This document shows, piece after piece, positions 31,243 through 39,141 of a stretch of 64,000 nucleotides of DNA. Under the pieces are notes generated by a model. It did no database searches and was not told the DNA's origin. It was given only the letters and a program-made list of their open reading frames with translations. The stretch's first letter is position 1; each line of letters opens with the position of its first letter. Made by a program: the position numbers and the translations under genes. This DNA comes from Rhodospirillum sp. (GTDB lineage Bacteria; Pseudomonadota; Alphaproteobacteria; Dongiales; Dongiaceae): assembly GCA_013822765.1 (NCBI GenBank), contig PNKY01000003.1, positions 310,001 to 374,000 of the forward strand, given 5' to 3'.

Positions 31243-31647
31243 CTAGCGGCGGAAGGGAATGAGGGCGCGCAGGCGCGGCTCGCGCAGATAGAGCCCGCCC
31301 CAGATCAGCAGGCCGAGATAGACGCCGAACAAGGTGTGGCTGAACAGCGGACTGCCGATGCGCAGGTGGGTCGCGATCGCGCCGCCCATGTAGCCGGTCA
31401 GCAGGATGGCGCCGAGCACCGCGGTCTGCGGCATTGCGTAGAGCCCAACGCCGATCAGCGTCAGGATGCCGAGCAGGCGCGCGAACGAAGGGTCGGTCGG
31501 CAAGCCGATCTCGCCCGACGTTTGCGTCACGATCTCCAGCGGCACCAGCTTGATGCCGCCATCGAACAGCAGAAACAGGATGACCAGGCCGCTCATCGCG
31601 TATCCCGTCCAGCGCGCGGCCTTGGAGTTTGAAGCGATCGATTCCAT
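31243..31647 (-). CDS. DoxX-like four-helix membrane protein
   Basis: This 134-residue protein has four hydrophobic helices. The sequence pattern (GGIKLVPLEIV, MPQTAVLGAILLTGYMGGAIATHLR) is that of the DoxX-like family found beside SnoaL, AHSA1 and ECF sigma genes. The ATG at 31647 follows AGGG at eight bases; the upstream ATG at 31683 is less likely. It lies 59 bases downstream of the SnoaL-like gene on the same strand and may belong to the DGPF-ECF42-AHSA1 group. The biochemical role of these proteins is unknown. Confidence 0.85.
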   Translation of the reverse strand: MESIASNSKAARWTGYAMSGLVILFLLFDGGIKLVPLEIVTQTSGEIGLPTDPSFARLLGILTLIGVGLYAMPQTAVLGAILLTGYMGGAIATHLRIGSPLFSHTLFGVYLGLLIWGGLYLREPRLRALIPFRR

Positions 31648-31706
31648 GGGTGTTTCCCTCTCATCTATGCCCACGGGACGCATCCTCGTGCCGCCGGGCT
31701 GTGTGG

Positions 31707-32143
31707 CTATGGTTTCAAATCGACGGCGGCCTTGTAGCTGCCATCCATGTAGAACGGCACCGACATATGGTCGTGCGTGATTTCCAGGCGCCGTCGATCT
31801 TCTTCAGGCAGGTGGTTTGCCGCGCCCAGACATCGGCGTGCTCGCCGCCGACCTTGGTTCCGCTGATCCGGATTAAACCATGGCAATAGGCGACGTCGCC
31901 GTTGGCGGTGATGCTGACGTCGCGGGTCTCGTGGCCGATCGGCCCCTGCCACGTCGCGAACCATTCCTTGAGTCCCTGCTCGCTGCCGACTCCCGACCCC
32001 TCGTGCTTCAGCGGCGGCGCGAGATCGAAGATCACGCTGCCCGGCGCGTAGTGCGACAGCACGCGCCTGGCGTCCTTGTCGTGCAAGGCCTTCGACAGGT
32101 CGGTGATCAGGTTTTGAATCTCGGTCTTGCTCGTGCTGGTCAT
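31707..32143 (-). pseudogene. SnoaL/DUF4440-like protein, frameshifted near the C-terminus
   Basis: From the ATG at 32143 the frame reads a normal NTF2-like protein up to KKIDGAWK at about residue 118. After that the continuing frame turns into an Arg/Ser/Thr-rich tail. The neighbouring frame supplies the expected ending (ITHDHMSVPFYMDG, then KAAVDLKP and a stop at 31707). Adding one base near 31782 would join the two into a standard protein of about 145 residues. This is a one-base deletion or a sequencing error. Family members are small cone-shaped proteins with uncharacterised hydrolase or binding roles. It lies in the DoxX-SnoaL-AHSA1-ECF42 group. Confidence 0.75.
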
Positions 32144-32225
32144 GATTCATCTCCTCTGTGTCTGAGTGGGGCGGCGGCCCACTCCAGGAGAACAGAGTGG
32201 GCCGCCATGGCGTCGCAAACGGAAC

Positions 32226-32696
32226 TCAGATCTTGGCGGCGAGAGCGGCGAGCTGGTCGGCGCATTGGCCCCAGCCCTGGTGGAAGCCCATCTCTTCGTG
32301 GGTCTTCTTGTCCTCCGCCGTCCAGTGCAGGGCGCGCGCGGTATAGCGGGTCTTGCCGCCTTCGTCCTCGAAGGTGACGATCGCAGTCATGAACGGCTTG
32401 CCGGACGGCTCCCAGGCCTTGGTGTAGGCGTCGGTGAACACCACCTTCTCGTTCTTCACCACCTCCAGGACGACGCCCGGGTTGGGGTATTCCTGTCCTT
32501 CCGGACTGCGCATCACGATCAGGCTGGCGCCGCCCGGCCGCAAATCCATCTCGGCGTGCGTGACGGTCCAAGGCAGCGGCGCGAACCATTTCTTCATCAG
32601 CGCCGGCTCGGTCCAGCAGCGGAACAGCTTTTCCCGCGGCGCGTCGATCAGGCGGGTCAGGACCAGCTCGTGGTTGATGGGGGTGGCGGTGGACAT
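32226..32696 (-). CDS. SRPBCC/AHSA1-type START-like protein
   Basis: This 156-residue protein has the AHSA1 (activator of Hsp90 ATPase homologue 1-like) fold: the opening ELVLTRLIDAPREKLFRCW, WFAPLPWTV, and the closing MGFHQGWGQCADQLAAL helix. Bacterial members bind hydrophobic ligands in a helix-grip cavity; no catalytic function is established. GAGGAG six bases before the ATG is a good ribosome site. It lies 67 bases downstream of the ECF42 sigma gene, an arrangement recurrent in bacterial genomes. Confidence 0.9.
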   Translation of the reverse strand: MSTATPINHELVLTRLIDAPREKLFRCWTEPALMKKWFAPLPWTVTHAEMDLRPGGASLIVMRSPEGQEYPNPGVVLEVVKNEKVVFTDAYTKAWEPSGKPFMTAIVTFEDEGGKTRYTARALHWTAEDKKTHEEMGFHQGWGQCADQLAALAAKI

Positions 32697-32763
32697 CGTC
32701 GGCTCCTCATTCTCAGCTCTCTGTCCCTAGGACGAATGGAGCCACGAGGTTCCGACACGCCCC

Positions 32764-34029
32764 TCAAACTTTTTTTGCTGCCGGCGCGTTGTCCTGCTGC
32801 AGGCGGTCGAGCTGCCCGCGTATATGGGACGCTTCCGCCGCGTTGTTGGCGAGGGCGATGGCGCGGTCGAAGGCGATGCGCGCCTCTTCGGTGCGGCCCA
32901 GCTTCTGCAGCATCGCGCCCTTCACGCCGAAGAAATAGAAATAGCCGGACAGGTCTCCCGCCAGCGGCTCGATCATCGCCAACGCCACCTCCGGTCCTTG
33001 CGCCTTCGACACCGCGACCGCGCGGTTGAGCGTGACCACCGGCGAGGGCGTCAATCGCTCGAGTGTGGCGTAGAGCAGATCGATCTGCGGCCAGTCGGTG
33101 TCTTCCGGTCGCGCGGCGCGGGCATGGAGCGCGGCAATCGCCGCCTGCACCAGATAGGCGCCGGGCCGGCGATGGCGCATCGCCTTGTCGATCAGCGCCA
33201 GGCCTTCGGCAATCATCTCGCTGTCCCACTTGGTGCGGTCCTGATCCTCGAGCAGGATGATGGCGCCATCCTGATCGAACCGCGCCGCCGCGCGGGCATG
33301 CTGCAGCTGCATCAGCGCCAGCAGGCCCATGATCTCCGGCTCGCTCGGGAACAACCGCAGCAGCAGGCGGGCCAGGCGGATCGCTTCCTCGCACAGGGGC
33401 GCGCGCAGCGGCAGCTCGCCGCCGGTCGCCGAATAGCCTTCGTTGAAGACGAGATAGACCATGCCCGCGACCGCGCCCAGCCGCTCCGACCGCTCCGGCG
33501 CGCCGGGGGTCTCGAACGGCACCTCGGCCTTGGCGATGCGGGCCTTGGCCCGGGTTATGCGCTGCTCCATCGCGCTTTCGCTGACTAGGAAGGCGCGCGC
33601 AATCTGCGCCACCGTCAGACCGGAGACGACGCGCAGCGCGAGCGCGATCTGTTGGGTCGACGGCAGCTCCGGATGGCAGCAGATGAACAGCAGGCGCAGG
33701 ATGTCGTCGCGATAGTGCGAGTCATCGAGGCGCTCGGCGATCGCGGTCTCGGCATCGCCGAGGTCCGACAAGGAGTCATCGTCCGGCAGCGGCTTGCTCT
33801 TGGCCTGCCGGCGCGCGGCGTCGATTCCGACATTGCGGCCCACCATGATGAGCCAGGCGGCGGGATCGCGCGGCGGGCCGTTGCGCGGCCAGGCGTCGAG
33901 TGCCTTCAGGCAGGCGTTCTGGAACGCCTCCTCCGCGCTGTCGAGGTCGCGGAAATAGCGCAGCAACGCGCTGACCGCCCGGGGACGCGCCGAGGTCAGG
34001 GCGGCGTCGAGCCAGGCGATGTCGTTCAT
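32764..34029 (-). CDS. ECF42-type RNA polymerase sigma factor with C-terminal helical domain
   Basis: This 421-residue protein begins with sigma-70 region 2 (FRDLDSAEEAFQNACLKALDAWPRN split across about 25-50) and region 4 (about 115-165, including the LTVAQIARAFLVSESAMEQR helix-turn-helix). About 250 residues of helical, TPR-like sequence with the DUF6596-type NEGYSAT segment follow. Unlike most ECF factors it has no anti-sigma gene. The ECF42 group is instead paired with DGPF proteins, and one sits immediately upstream, overlapping by four bases. The C-terminal domain is needed for activity in studied members. Confidence 0.92.
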   Translation of the reverse strand: MNDIAWLDAALTSARPRAVSALLRYFRDLDSAEEAFQNACLKALDAWPRNGPPRDPAAWLIMVGRNVGIDAARRQAKSKPLPDDDSLSDLGDAETAIAERLDDSHYRDDILRLLFICCHPELPSTQQIALALRVVSGLTVAQIARAFLVSESAMEQRITRAKARIAKAEVPFETPGAPERSERLGAVAGMVYLVFNEGYSATGGELPLRAPLCEEAIRLARLLLRLFPSEPEIMGLLALMQLQHARAAARFDQDGAIILLEDQDRTKWDSEMIAEGLALIDKAMRHRRPGAYLVQAAIAALHARAARPEDTDWPQIDLLYATLERLTPSPVVTLNRAVAVSKAQGPEVALAMIEPLAGDLSGYFYFFGVKGAMLQKLGRTEEARIAFDRAIALANNAAEASHIRGQLDRLQQDNAPAAKKV

Positions 34030-34412
34030 TGCGCCAGGGTTCCCACCTTGAGATCACCGGGACGGAACACCAGCAGCGGGCGGATCTCATATGAACCGCC
34101 GGGGTTGGCGTTGCCGAGATCGCGCGCGAAATCCAGCGCCTCCTCCAGATTCTCGCAATCGACCACGTAGAAGCCGAGCAGCTGCTCCTTGGTCTCGGCG
34201 AACGGCCCGTCGATCACCACCGCCGGCTCGTGGTCCTTGCGCAGGGTGGTGGCGGCGGTGGTCGGCATCAGGCGCGCGACCGGGCCGAGCTTGCCGGCCT
34301 TAGCCATCTTCTCCTGGGCGGCGATCAGCTTTCCCATCACCGCCTCCTCCTCCTGCTTGGACCAGGAAAAGACTGAGTCTTCAGAGTTGTAGCAGAGCAC
34401 GGCATAGAGCAT
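34026..34412 (-). CDS. DGPF (YCII-related) protein, partner of ECF42 sigma
   Basis: This 128-residue protein has the YCII-like ferredoxin fold and the DGPFAETKEQLLG motif at about 69-81 that gives the DGPF family its name. These genes are almost always next to ECF42 sigma genes and are often themselves targets of the sigma factor. Here the stop overlaps the sigma start by four bases. The MLYAVLCYNSED start matches the family. The 180 bases upstream should carry the promoter, possibly an autoregulated one. Confidence 0.92.
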   Translation of the reverse strand: MLYAVLCYNSEDSVFSWSKQEEEAVMGKLIAAQEKMAKAGKLGPVARLMPTTAATTLRKDHEPAVVIDGPFAETKEQLLGFYVVDCENLEEALDFARDLGNANPGGSYEIRPLLVFRPGDLKVGTLAQ

Positions 34413-34590
34413 GGGCGACCTCGTTCTCTCAAAGGACGAACGAGTATGCCCCGGAGCCGACAGGGGTCAGAAAAGATTTTTGGCCCACGCAGACCGAACC
34501 GTCTTCGGCGGGCTCAGTCAGCTACCTGGGGCCTTTTCGTTGCCCGAACGCTACCTTAAATAAACTGGAACCAAATAGAGTGATCGGCCG

Positions 34591-35000
34591 ATGCGTGGAA
34601 CTTTACTGCTGGCAATATTGACGACCAAGAGTAGCTACATCCGGGAAATTGAGGAGCCGGTGAACGAGCCGTCAGACTTGCCGGATACCCTGCAATGGTG
34701 GATTACCTCGGACGCAACGTGGCGTATCGGCACCTATGCGCTCGACCACGATATCCACACTTACGAGATCGGTGACCTTGCTGATGCGGTTCGAGTCGCT
34801 CAGGCAAACAACGAAAAGAACTATGGCGACGTGATTGCGTCACAGTTCCGGTTTGATTTTGCCGATTGCACGGACAAGAGCGAGACCGACGCCGCGTTAC
34901 TGAGCGCAGGCCTGGAACCGCGGCTGGAGATCGCAGCTGGTCGCTTCGCCTTCTGGAACCGGACGACGCCAAGTACCGCTCGCAATCTGCACCAAAGTGA
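34591..35000 (+). pseudogene. Unknown small gene, probably frameshifted near its end
   Basis: I do not recognise this protein. The frame from the ATG at 34591 (or a GTG at 34660 with GAGGAG upstream) encodes a plausible, acidic, Asp/Ala-rich protein through RFAFWNR at about residue 124. The frame then runs on without stopping, antisense to the next gene. One extra base near 34963 would switch to a frame ending DDAKYRSQSAPK with a TGA at 34998-35000, just before the convergent gene ends at 35020. That tidy ending is why I suspect a one-base loss. The flanking DNA is AT-richer than its surroundings, so recent acquisition or a decaying gene is possible. Confidence 0.4.
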
Positions 35001-35019
35001 GCCGTCGCAACGCAGTTGT

Positions 35020-35436
35020 TCAGCCCTTCGGCCCCTTCGCCGCTTCGACCAGCTTTTCGTCCGGTTCGACGCGGTAGGCGTTGACGATGCGATTGGTCTC
35101 GTTCGCCATGCCGACGACGGCGATCAGTTCGTGCAGCATGGCGTCGGTCATGCCGGCCTTGCGCGCGCCGGCGGTGTGCGAGACGGTGCAATAGTCGCAG
35201 CCGTTGGTGATGGAGACGGCGAGATAGACCATCTCCTTGGTGCGCGCGTCGAGCGCCCCGGGGGCCATGATCTGCTTCAGGCTCTCCCAGGTGCGCTTCA
35301 GCATCGCCGGGTCGTTGGCGATGACCTTCCAGAAATTGTTGATCCAGTCGACCTTGCGGGTCTGCTTGATGTCCTCATAGACCGCGCGCACCTCGGCACT
35401 GGCCGCCGCTTCCTCGACAAATGGATACGTCGCCAT
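35020..35436 (-). CDS. Carboxymuconolactone decarboxylase/AhpD-like protein
   Basis: This 138-residue helical protein carries the AhpD-type redox motif GCDYCTVSHT (Cys-x-x-Cys with a following His) at about residues 86-95. AhpD-like proteins act as disulfide reductants or alkylhydroperoxidases. I use the ATG at 35436, seven bases after the phaB stop, rather than the longer frame from 35502, which overlaps phaB. It is therefore probably the last gene of the phaC-phaA-phaB message. A role in protecting granule-rich cells from peroxides is speculative. Confidence 0.87.
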   Translation of the reverse strand: MATYPFVEEAAASAEVRAVYEDIKQTRKVDWINNFWKVIANDPAMLKRTWESLKQIMAPGALDARTKEMVYLAVSITNGCDYCTVSHTAGARKAGMTDAMLHELIAVVGMANETNRIVNAYRVEPDEKLVEAAKGPKG

Positions 35437-35443
35437 TGGCGCC

Positions 35444-36163
35444 TCAATACATGTGCTGGCCGCCGTTGATCGAGAGCGTGGAGCCGGTGATGAAACCGGC
35501 ATCGTCCGCCACCAAGAAAAGGACGCCGCGTGCGATCTCTTCGGCGCGGCCGAGGCGGCCGACCGGGATCTTGGCGACGATCTTTTCCAGCACCTGCGGC
35601 GGGACCGCGCGCACCATGTCGGTGTCGATGTAGCCCGGCGCGATCGCGTTGACGGTGATGTTCTTGGCGGCGCCTTCCTGCGCCAGCGCCTTGGTGAAGC
35701 CGTGGATGCCGGACTTGGCCGCCGCGTAGTTCACCTGGCCGTACTGGCCGGCCTGGCCGTTGATCGAGCCGATGTTGACGATGCGCCCGAAGCCGCGGTC
35801 GCGCATGCTGTCGATCACGCAGCGGGACATGTTGAAGCAAGAGCCGAGATTGGTCGCCATGACCTGCGCCCACATCTCCGCCGTCATCTTGTGCAAGGTG
35901 CCGTCGCGGGTGATGCCGGCGTTGTTGACCACGATGTCGACCGGACCCAGCTCGGCGGTGATCTTCTTGATCGCATCCTGGCACTGCTTGAAGTCGCCGA
36001 CGTCGAATTTATACGAGGGGATGCCGTATTTCTGGCTGAAAGCTTCTGCGGCGGCGTCGTTGCCGCCATAGTTCGCGGCGACCTAGCCATGTTTCTTCAA
36101 CGCGACCGAGATCGCCTCCCCGATGCCGCGGGTTCCGCCGGTCACCACTGCAACACGCGCCAT
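35444..36163 (-). pseudogene. phaB: Acetoacetyl-CoA reductase with premature amber codon
   Basis: The product would reduce acetoacetyl-CoA to 3-hydroxybutyryl-CoA with NADPH. From the ATG at 36163 the frame reads VAVVTGGTRGIG and on to ALKKHG, then hits TAG as codon 27 (36083-36085), and continues in the same frame as VAANYGGND. The rest is intact: NNAGITRDG, the catalytic Ser and Tyr/Lys (NIGSINGQ, NYAAAKSG) and the GGQHMY end. Rhizobial PhaB has Gly-Tyr-Lys-Val here, so losing three bases (C-AA) from TAC AAG would give exactly this TAG. A restart downstream would lack the NADPH-binding loop. It is either a real null allele or a sequencing error. Confidence 0.85.
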
Positions 36164-36210
36164 CTTATCCTCCCTGACTGACTTGTTTTCGTTCGCTTAG
36201 CGCCCGGCGA

Positions 36211-37389
36211 TCAACGTTCCACGGTGAGGGCGATGCCCATGCCGCCGCCGATGCACAAGGTCGCCAAACCTTTCTTCGCATTCCGCTTCTGCATCTCGTG
36301 CAGCAGCGTCACCAACACGCGGGCGCCCGACGCGCCGATCGGATGGCCGAGGGCGATGGCGCCGCCATTGACGTTGACCTTGGAGGTATCCCAGCCGAGA
36401 TCCTTGTTGACCGCGCAGGCCTGGGCCGCGAACGCCTCGTTGGCCTCGATCAGGTCGAGGTCCTCGGCCTTCCAGCCCGCGCGCTCCAGCGCCTTGCGGC
36501 TGGCCGGGATGGGACCTGAACCCATGATCGCGGGATCGACGCCGGCGGTCGCCCAGGAGGCGATGCGGGCGAGCGGCTTCAGGCCGCGCTTGGCGGCGTT
36601 CTCCGCACTCATCAGGATCAGCGCGGCGGCGCCGTCATTGAGGCCGGAGGCATTGCCTGCGGTCACGGTGCCGTCCTTCTTGAACGCCGGGCGCAGCTTG
36701 GCGAGGATCTCGATGTTGGTGCCGGCCTTGATGTATTCGTCGTCGGCCACCGTGACGTCGCCCTTGCGGCCACTGATGGTGACGGGGACGATCTCGTCCT
36801 TGAACTTGCCGGCCTTCTGCGCGGCTTCGGCCTTGTTCTGCGAGGCGGTGGCGAACTTGTCCTGCTGCTCGCGGGTGATCTGCCACTTCTCCGCCACGTT
36901 CTCCGCGGTGATGCCCATGTGATAGCCGTTGAAGGCGTCCCACAAGCCGTCACGGATCATGGTGTCGATCATCTGCGTGTCGCCCATCTTGGTGCCGCTG
37001 CGCAGATGCATGCAGTGCGGCGAGAGGCTCATGCTCTCCTGCCCACCGGCGACCACGATGTCGGAATCGCCGTTGCGGATGGCCTGGTAGCCGAGCGCGA
37101 CGGTGCGCAGGCCGGAGCCGCAGACCTGATTGATGACATAGGCAGTCTTGTCGGTCGGAATCCCCGCCGCGACCGCAGCCTGGCGCGCGGTGTTCTGCCC
37201 GGCGCCTGCCGTCAGCACATGGCCAAACACCACCTCGCTCACCTCGCCCGCCTCGACCTTGGCGCGCTTCAGCGCTTCGACGATGGCGATCTTGCCCAGC
37301 TCGTGCGCCTGGAGCGAGGACAGCGCGCCGCTGAACGCGCCGATCGGGGTGCGGGCAGCGGAAACGATGACGACGTCGGTGTTGGCCAT
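36211..37389 (-). CDS. phaA: Acetyl-CoA acetyltransferase (beta-ketothiolase)
   Basis: This 392-residue thiolase condenses two acetyl-CoA to acetoacetyl-CoA, the first step of PHB synthesis, and can run in reverse. The nucleophilic Cys90 sits in [11 protein letters not shown]. The second active-site regions are [16 protein letters not shown] and [11 protein letters not shown], with the conserved His and Cys. The length is standard. phaB follows after 47 bases; phaC ends 104 bases upstream. With the phaB lesion, this enzyme could still make acetoacetyl-CoA or degrade that made by the acetoacetyl-CoA synthetase. Confidence 0.96.
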   Translation of the reverse strand: MANTDVVIVSAARTPIGAFSGALSSLQAHELGKIAIVEALKRAKVEAGEVSEVVFGHVLTAGAGQNTARQAAVAAGIPTDKTAYVINQVCGSGLRTVALGYQAIRNGDSDIVVAGGQESMSLSPHCMHLRSGTKMGDTQMIDTMIRDGLWDAFNGYHMGITAENVAEKWQITREQQDKFATASQNKAEAAQKAGKFKDEIVPVTISGRKGDVTVADDEYIKAGTNIEILAKLRPAFKKDGTVTAGNASGLNDGAAALILMSAENAAKRGLKPLARIASWATAGVDPAIMGSGPIPASRKALERAGWKAEDLDLIEANEAFAAQACAVNKDLGWDTSKVNVNGGAIALGHPIGASGARVLVTLLHEMQKRNAKKGLATLCIGGGMGIALTVER

Positions 37390-37493
37390 GGGAAACTCCG
37401 TTGGAATTTAGGCAGCGCAGCCGCCGCTCGGCGTTGAACCGGATCTTGAAGGGAAACGTTAGGGCCCCTGTGTGTCAGGCGCAAGCTTGGGCC

Positions 37494-38792
37494 TCAGCTT
37501 GCGGCAATTCGCCGGAGCCAGGCATCGAGCGGGTCCCACACCTTGGCGCGCGCCGACCCGCCGACCATCATACCGATGTGACCTGCCGCAGGAGTCATGG
37601 TCTCGCAACGGGGCAGACGCTGCGCCAAGCCCAAGGCGCTGTTCGGTGGAACGATCCGATCGGCCGCCGGCACCATCGCCAGGGCGGGTAGCCGCAACGC
37701 CTCGGGCCGCACCGGCTCGCCGGCGATCAACCACTTGCCGAGCGCCGTCGTATTCTCGCCGTACCATTGCGTCAGGCACTCGAGCGCCACCGGCGCCGCC
37801 AGTCCGACGCCGTCGTTCAGCCAGTCTTCCAGCGCCACGAACTTGCGCGCCTGGTCGTCCTGCATCTCGGCGAAGCGGCGGAACTTGGCGAGGATGGAAA
37901 GGGGATCGAGCGAGGCGAAGAAACTCTGCAAGACATCGACCGGCATCTCGCCCAACGCCTGGAACAGCGGATCCATGCTGCGGCCGATGGCGCCGATCAG
38001 CTGCGCCTGGGTCTGGCCGTCGGCGTGGAAGTCCCAGGGCGTGGCGAGGCAGGCGAGCGCGGCGATGTCGGCCTGCCGCCGCAGCGCCAGCGCCAGGGCG
38101 AGGTTGCCGCCCATGCAATAGCCGACCACGACGATCGGCCCGCCGGGCTCGCGCCGGACGGCGTCCAGCGCGCCCTCCAGCCGGCCGGCGATATAGCGGG
38201 TCAGGTCGAAGCCCTGCTCCTCCGGCCCCGGCGCATCCCAATCGACCACGAACGGCGCGTAGCCGCGCCGGGCCAGATCGGCGAGGAAGCTGCTGTCCGG
38301 CTCCAGGTCTAGGATGTAGTAGCGGTTGACCAGGGACGGCACGACCAGCACCCGCGGTGCAGAGGCATCGCTGCCGCGCCGATAGTCGCGCAGCAGGGTC
38401 GTGCCCTCGCGCCACAGCACCGGCCGATCCGATGCCCCGCGCGCGCCGGGATGGCGCCGATAGCTCAGCACGCCGTCGATGAAGTGCCCCAGCCGACGAT
38501 GCCCTTCGAGGGTCAGGGCGTCGACCAGCGCCGCTTCATCCGCCTTTTGGAGTTCCGGCGCGAGGCTTTGCAGCGCGCTTGCGAGCGGGTTTGGCTGCCC
38601 CTCCCCCTTCGAGCTCTGCCAGGCGGCCTTCAAGCTCGGCCAGGCGGCGGCGGAGTTCCCCCACAGCGCCAGCGCCAGCATCAGGTGCTGCGGCAGCGGG
38701 CGCGGGCCCAGGCGCCGCTGCGCCGGGGACGCCGAACTGGAATCCTGGGGCGAACCCGGGGAATTGACCTGCTGCGAACGCGTTTGGGGCAA
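37494..38792 (-). CDS. phaC: PHB/PHA synthase-like alpha/beta hydrolase
   Basis: This enzyme would polymerise 3-hydroxyacyl-CoA into polyester. The 432-residue product has the PhaC-type lipase-like box GYCMGG with nucleophile Cys226, Asp378 in AADRIVPP and His405 in AGHIG. It also has WREGTTLLRDY and VPSLVNRYYILDL, typical of PhaC. It is shorter than class I synthases (about 590) and matches the short PhaC-like group seen in Rhodospirillales. The best ribosome site (GGAGG, eight bases) precedes a TTG at 38792, which makes the gene overlap its upstream neighbour by 257 bases in another frame. An internal start at 38681 would still overlap. Confidence 0.87.
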   Translation of the reverse strand: MPQTRSQQVNSPGSPQDSSSASPAQRRLGPRPLPQHLMLALALWGNSAAAWPSLKAAWQSSKGEGQPNPLASALQSLAPELQKADEAALVDALTLEGHRRLGHFIDGVLSYRRHPGARGASDRPVLWREGTTLLRDYRRGSDASAPRVLVVPSLVNRYYILDLEPDSSFLADLARRGYAPFVVDWDAPGPEEQGFDLTRYIAGRLEGALDAVRREPGGPIVVVGYCMGGNLALALALRRQADIAALACLATPWDFHADGQTQAQLIGAIGRSMDPLFQALGEMPVDVLQSFFASLDPLSILAKFRRFAEMQDDQARKFVALEDWLNDGVGLAAPVALECLTQWYGENTTALGKWLIAGEPVRPEALRLPALAMVPAADRIVPPNSALGLAQRLPRCETMTPAAGHIGMMVGGSARAKVWDPLDAWLRRIAAS

Positions 38793-39009
38793 AGCCGGGT
38801 CCTCCGGTTGGCGACATCCCCGGCCAAGGGGATGGCGCGTAAGCGGCCATCAGCTTCAGCGCCTGGGCCATCAGGGTCGGGTCCTGGGCCAGCGCCGACA
38901 CGTGATCCTGCCAGAGATCTAGGAGCTTGCGCGCCAGAGTCTGCAGCTCTGCCTGCATCGCATCCTGCATCGCGGCCGAACGGGCGGCTTGTTGCGGATC
39001 AGCAGCCAT
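38536..39009 (-). CDS. Small PhaC-associated / granule-associated-like protein
   Basis: This 157-residue protein begins with a helical segment (about 1-55), continues through a Pro/Gly/Ala-rich middle (about 56-112), then a short coiled-coil repeat (ELRRRLAELEGRLAELEG) and a basic Lys/Arg/Ala tail. The pattern recalls PhaM/phasin-like partners of PHA synthase whose basic tails bind DNA or granules, but I cannot name the family firmly. GAGG four bases before the ATG is a good ribosome site. The last 257 bases overlap phaC in a different frame. It is the first gene of the phaC-phaA-phaB strand and is divergent from phaR. Confidence 0.7.
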   Translation of the reverse strand: MAADPQQAARSAAMQDAMQAELQTLARKLLDLWQDHVSALAQDPTLMAQALKLMAAYAPSPWPGMSPTGGPGFAPNAFAAGQFPGFAPGFQFGVPGAAAPGPAPAAAAPDAGAGAVGELRRRLAELEGRLAELEGGGAAKPARKRAAKPRAGTPKGG

Positions 39010-39056
39010 GATTCCTCAGCTTTTCCGGCAATAATACGGGCCTATTCCGGCGTTTC

Positions 39057-39077
39057 GCAATGCAGCTATTGCATTGC
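39057..39077. promoter_or_regulatory. Perfect palindrome, candidate PhaR operator
   Basis: GCAATGCA and TGCATTGC form a perfect 8-bp inverted repeat around five bases. It lies between the divergent starts of the phaC-associated gene (39009) and phaR (39142), about 50 and 65 bases from each. PhaR proteins are known to bind TGC-rich palindromes. Its position would let one repressor control both directions. Function is inferred. Confidence 0.6.
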
Positions 39078-39098
39078 CAAACGGGGGGGCTCCCCTGC

Positions 39099-39114
39099 TA
39101 TGCTGCGCTGCATA
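39099..39114. promoter_or_regulatory. Second TGC-rich palindrome upstream of phaR
   Basis: TATGC-TGCGCT-GCATA, a 5-bp inverted repeat, lies 28 bases before the phaR start. It shares the TGC/GCA half-site style of the 39057 palindrome and could be a second, autoregulatory PhaR site. Weaker evidence than the first. Confidence 0.4.
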
Positions 39115-39141
39115 CAGCACACCGGATGGGGACGTTTGGGC

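Noticed and set aside
38989..39141. N-terminal extension of phaR from an upstream ATG
   Set aside because: It would cover the divergent promoter region and the palindromes; the 39142 start has a Shine-Dalgarno-like site and fits the family length.
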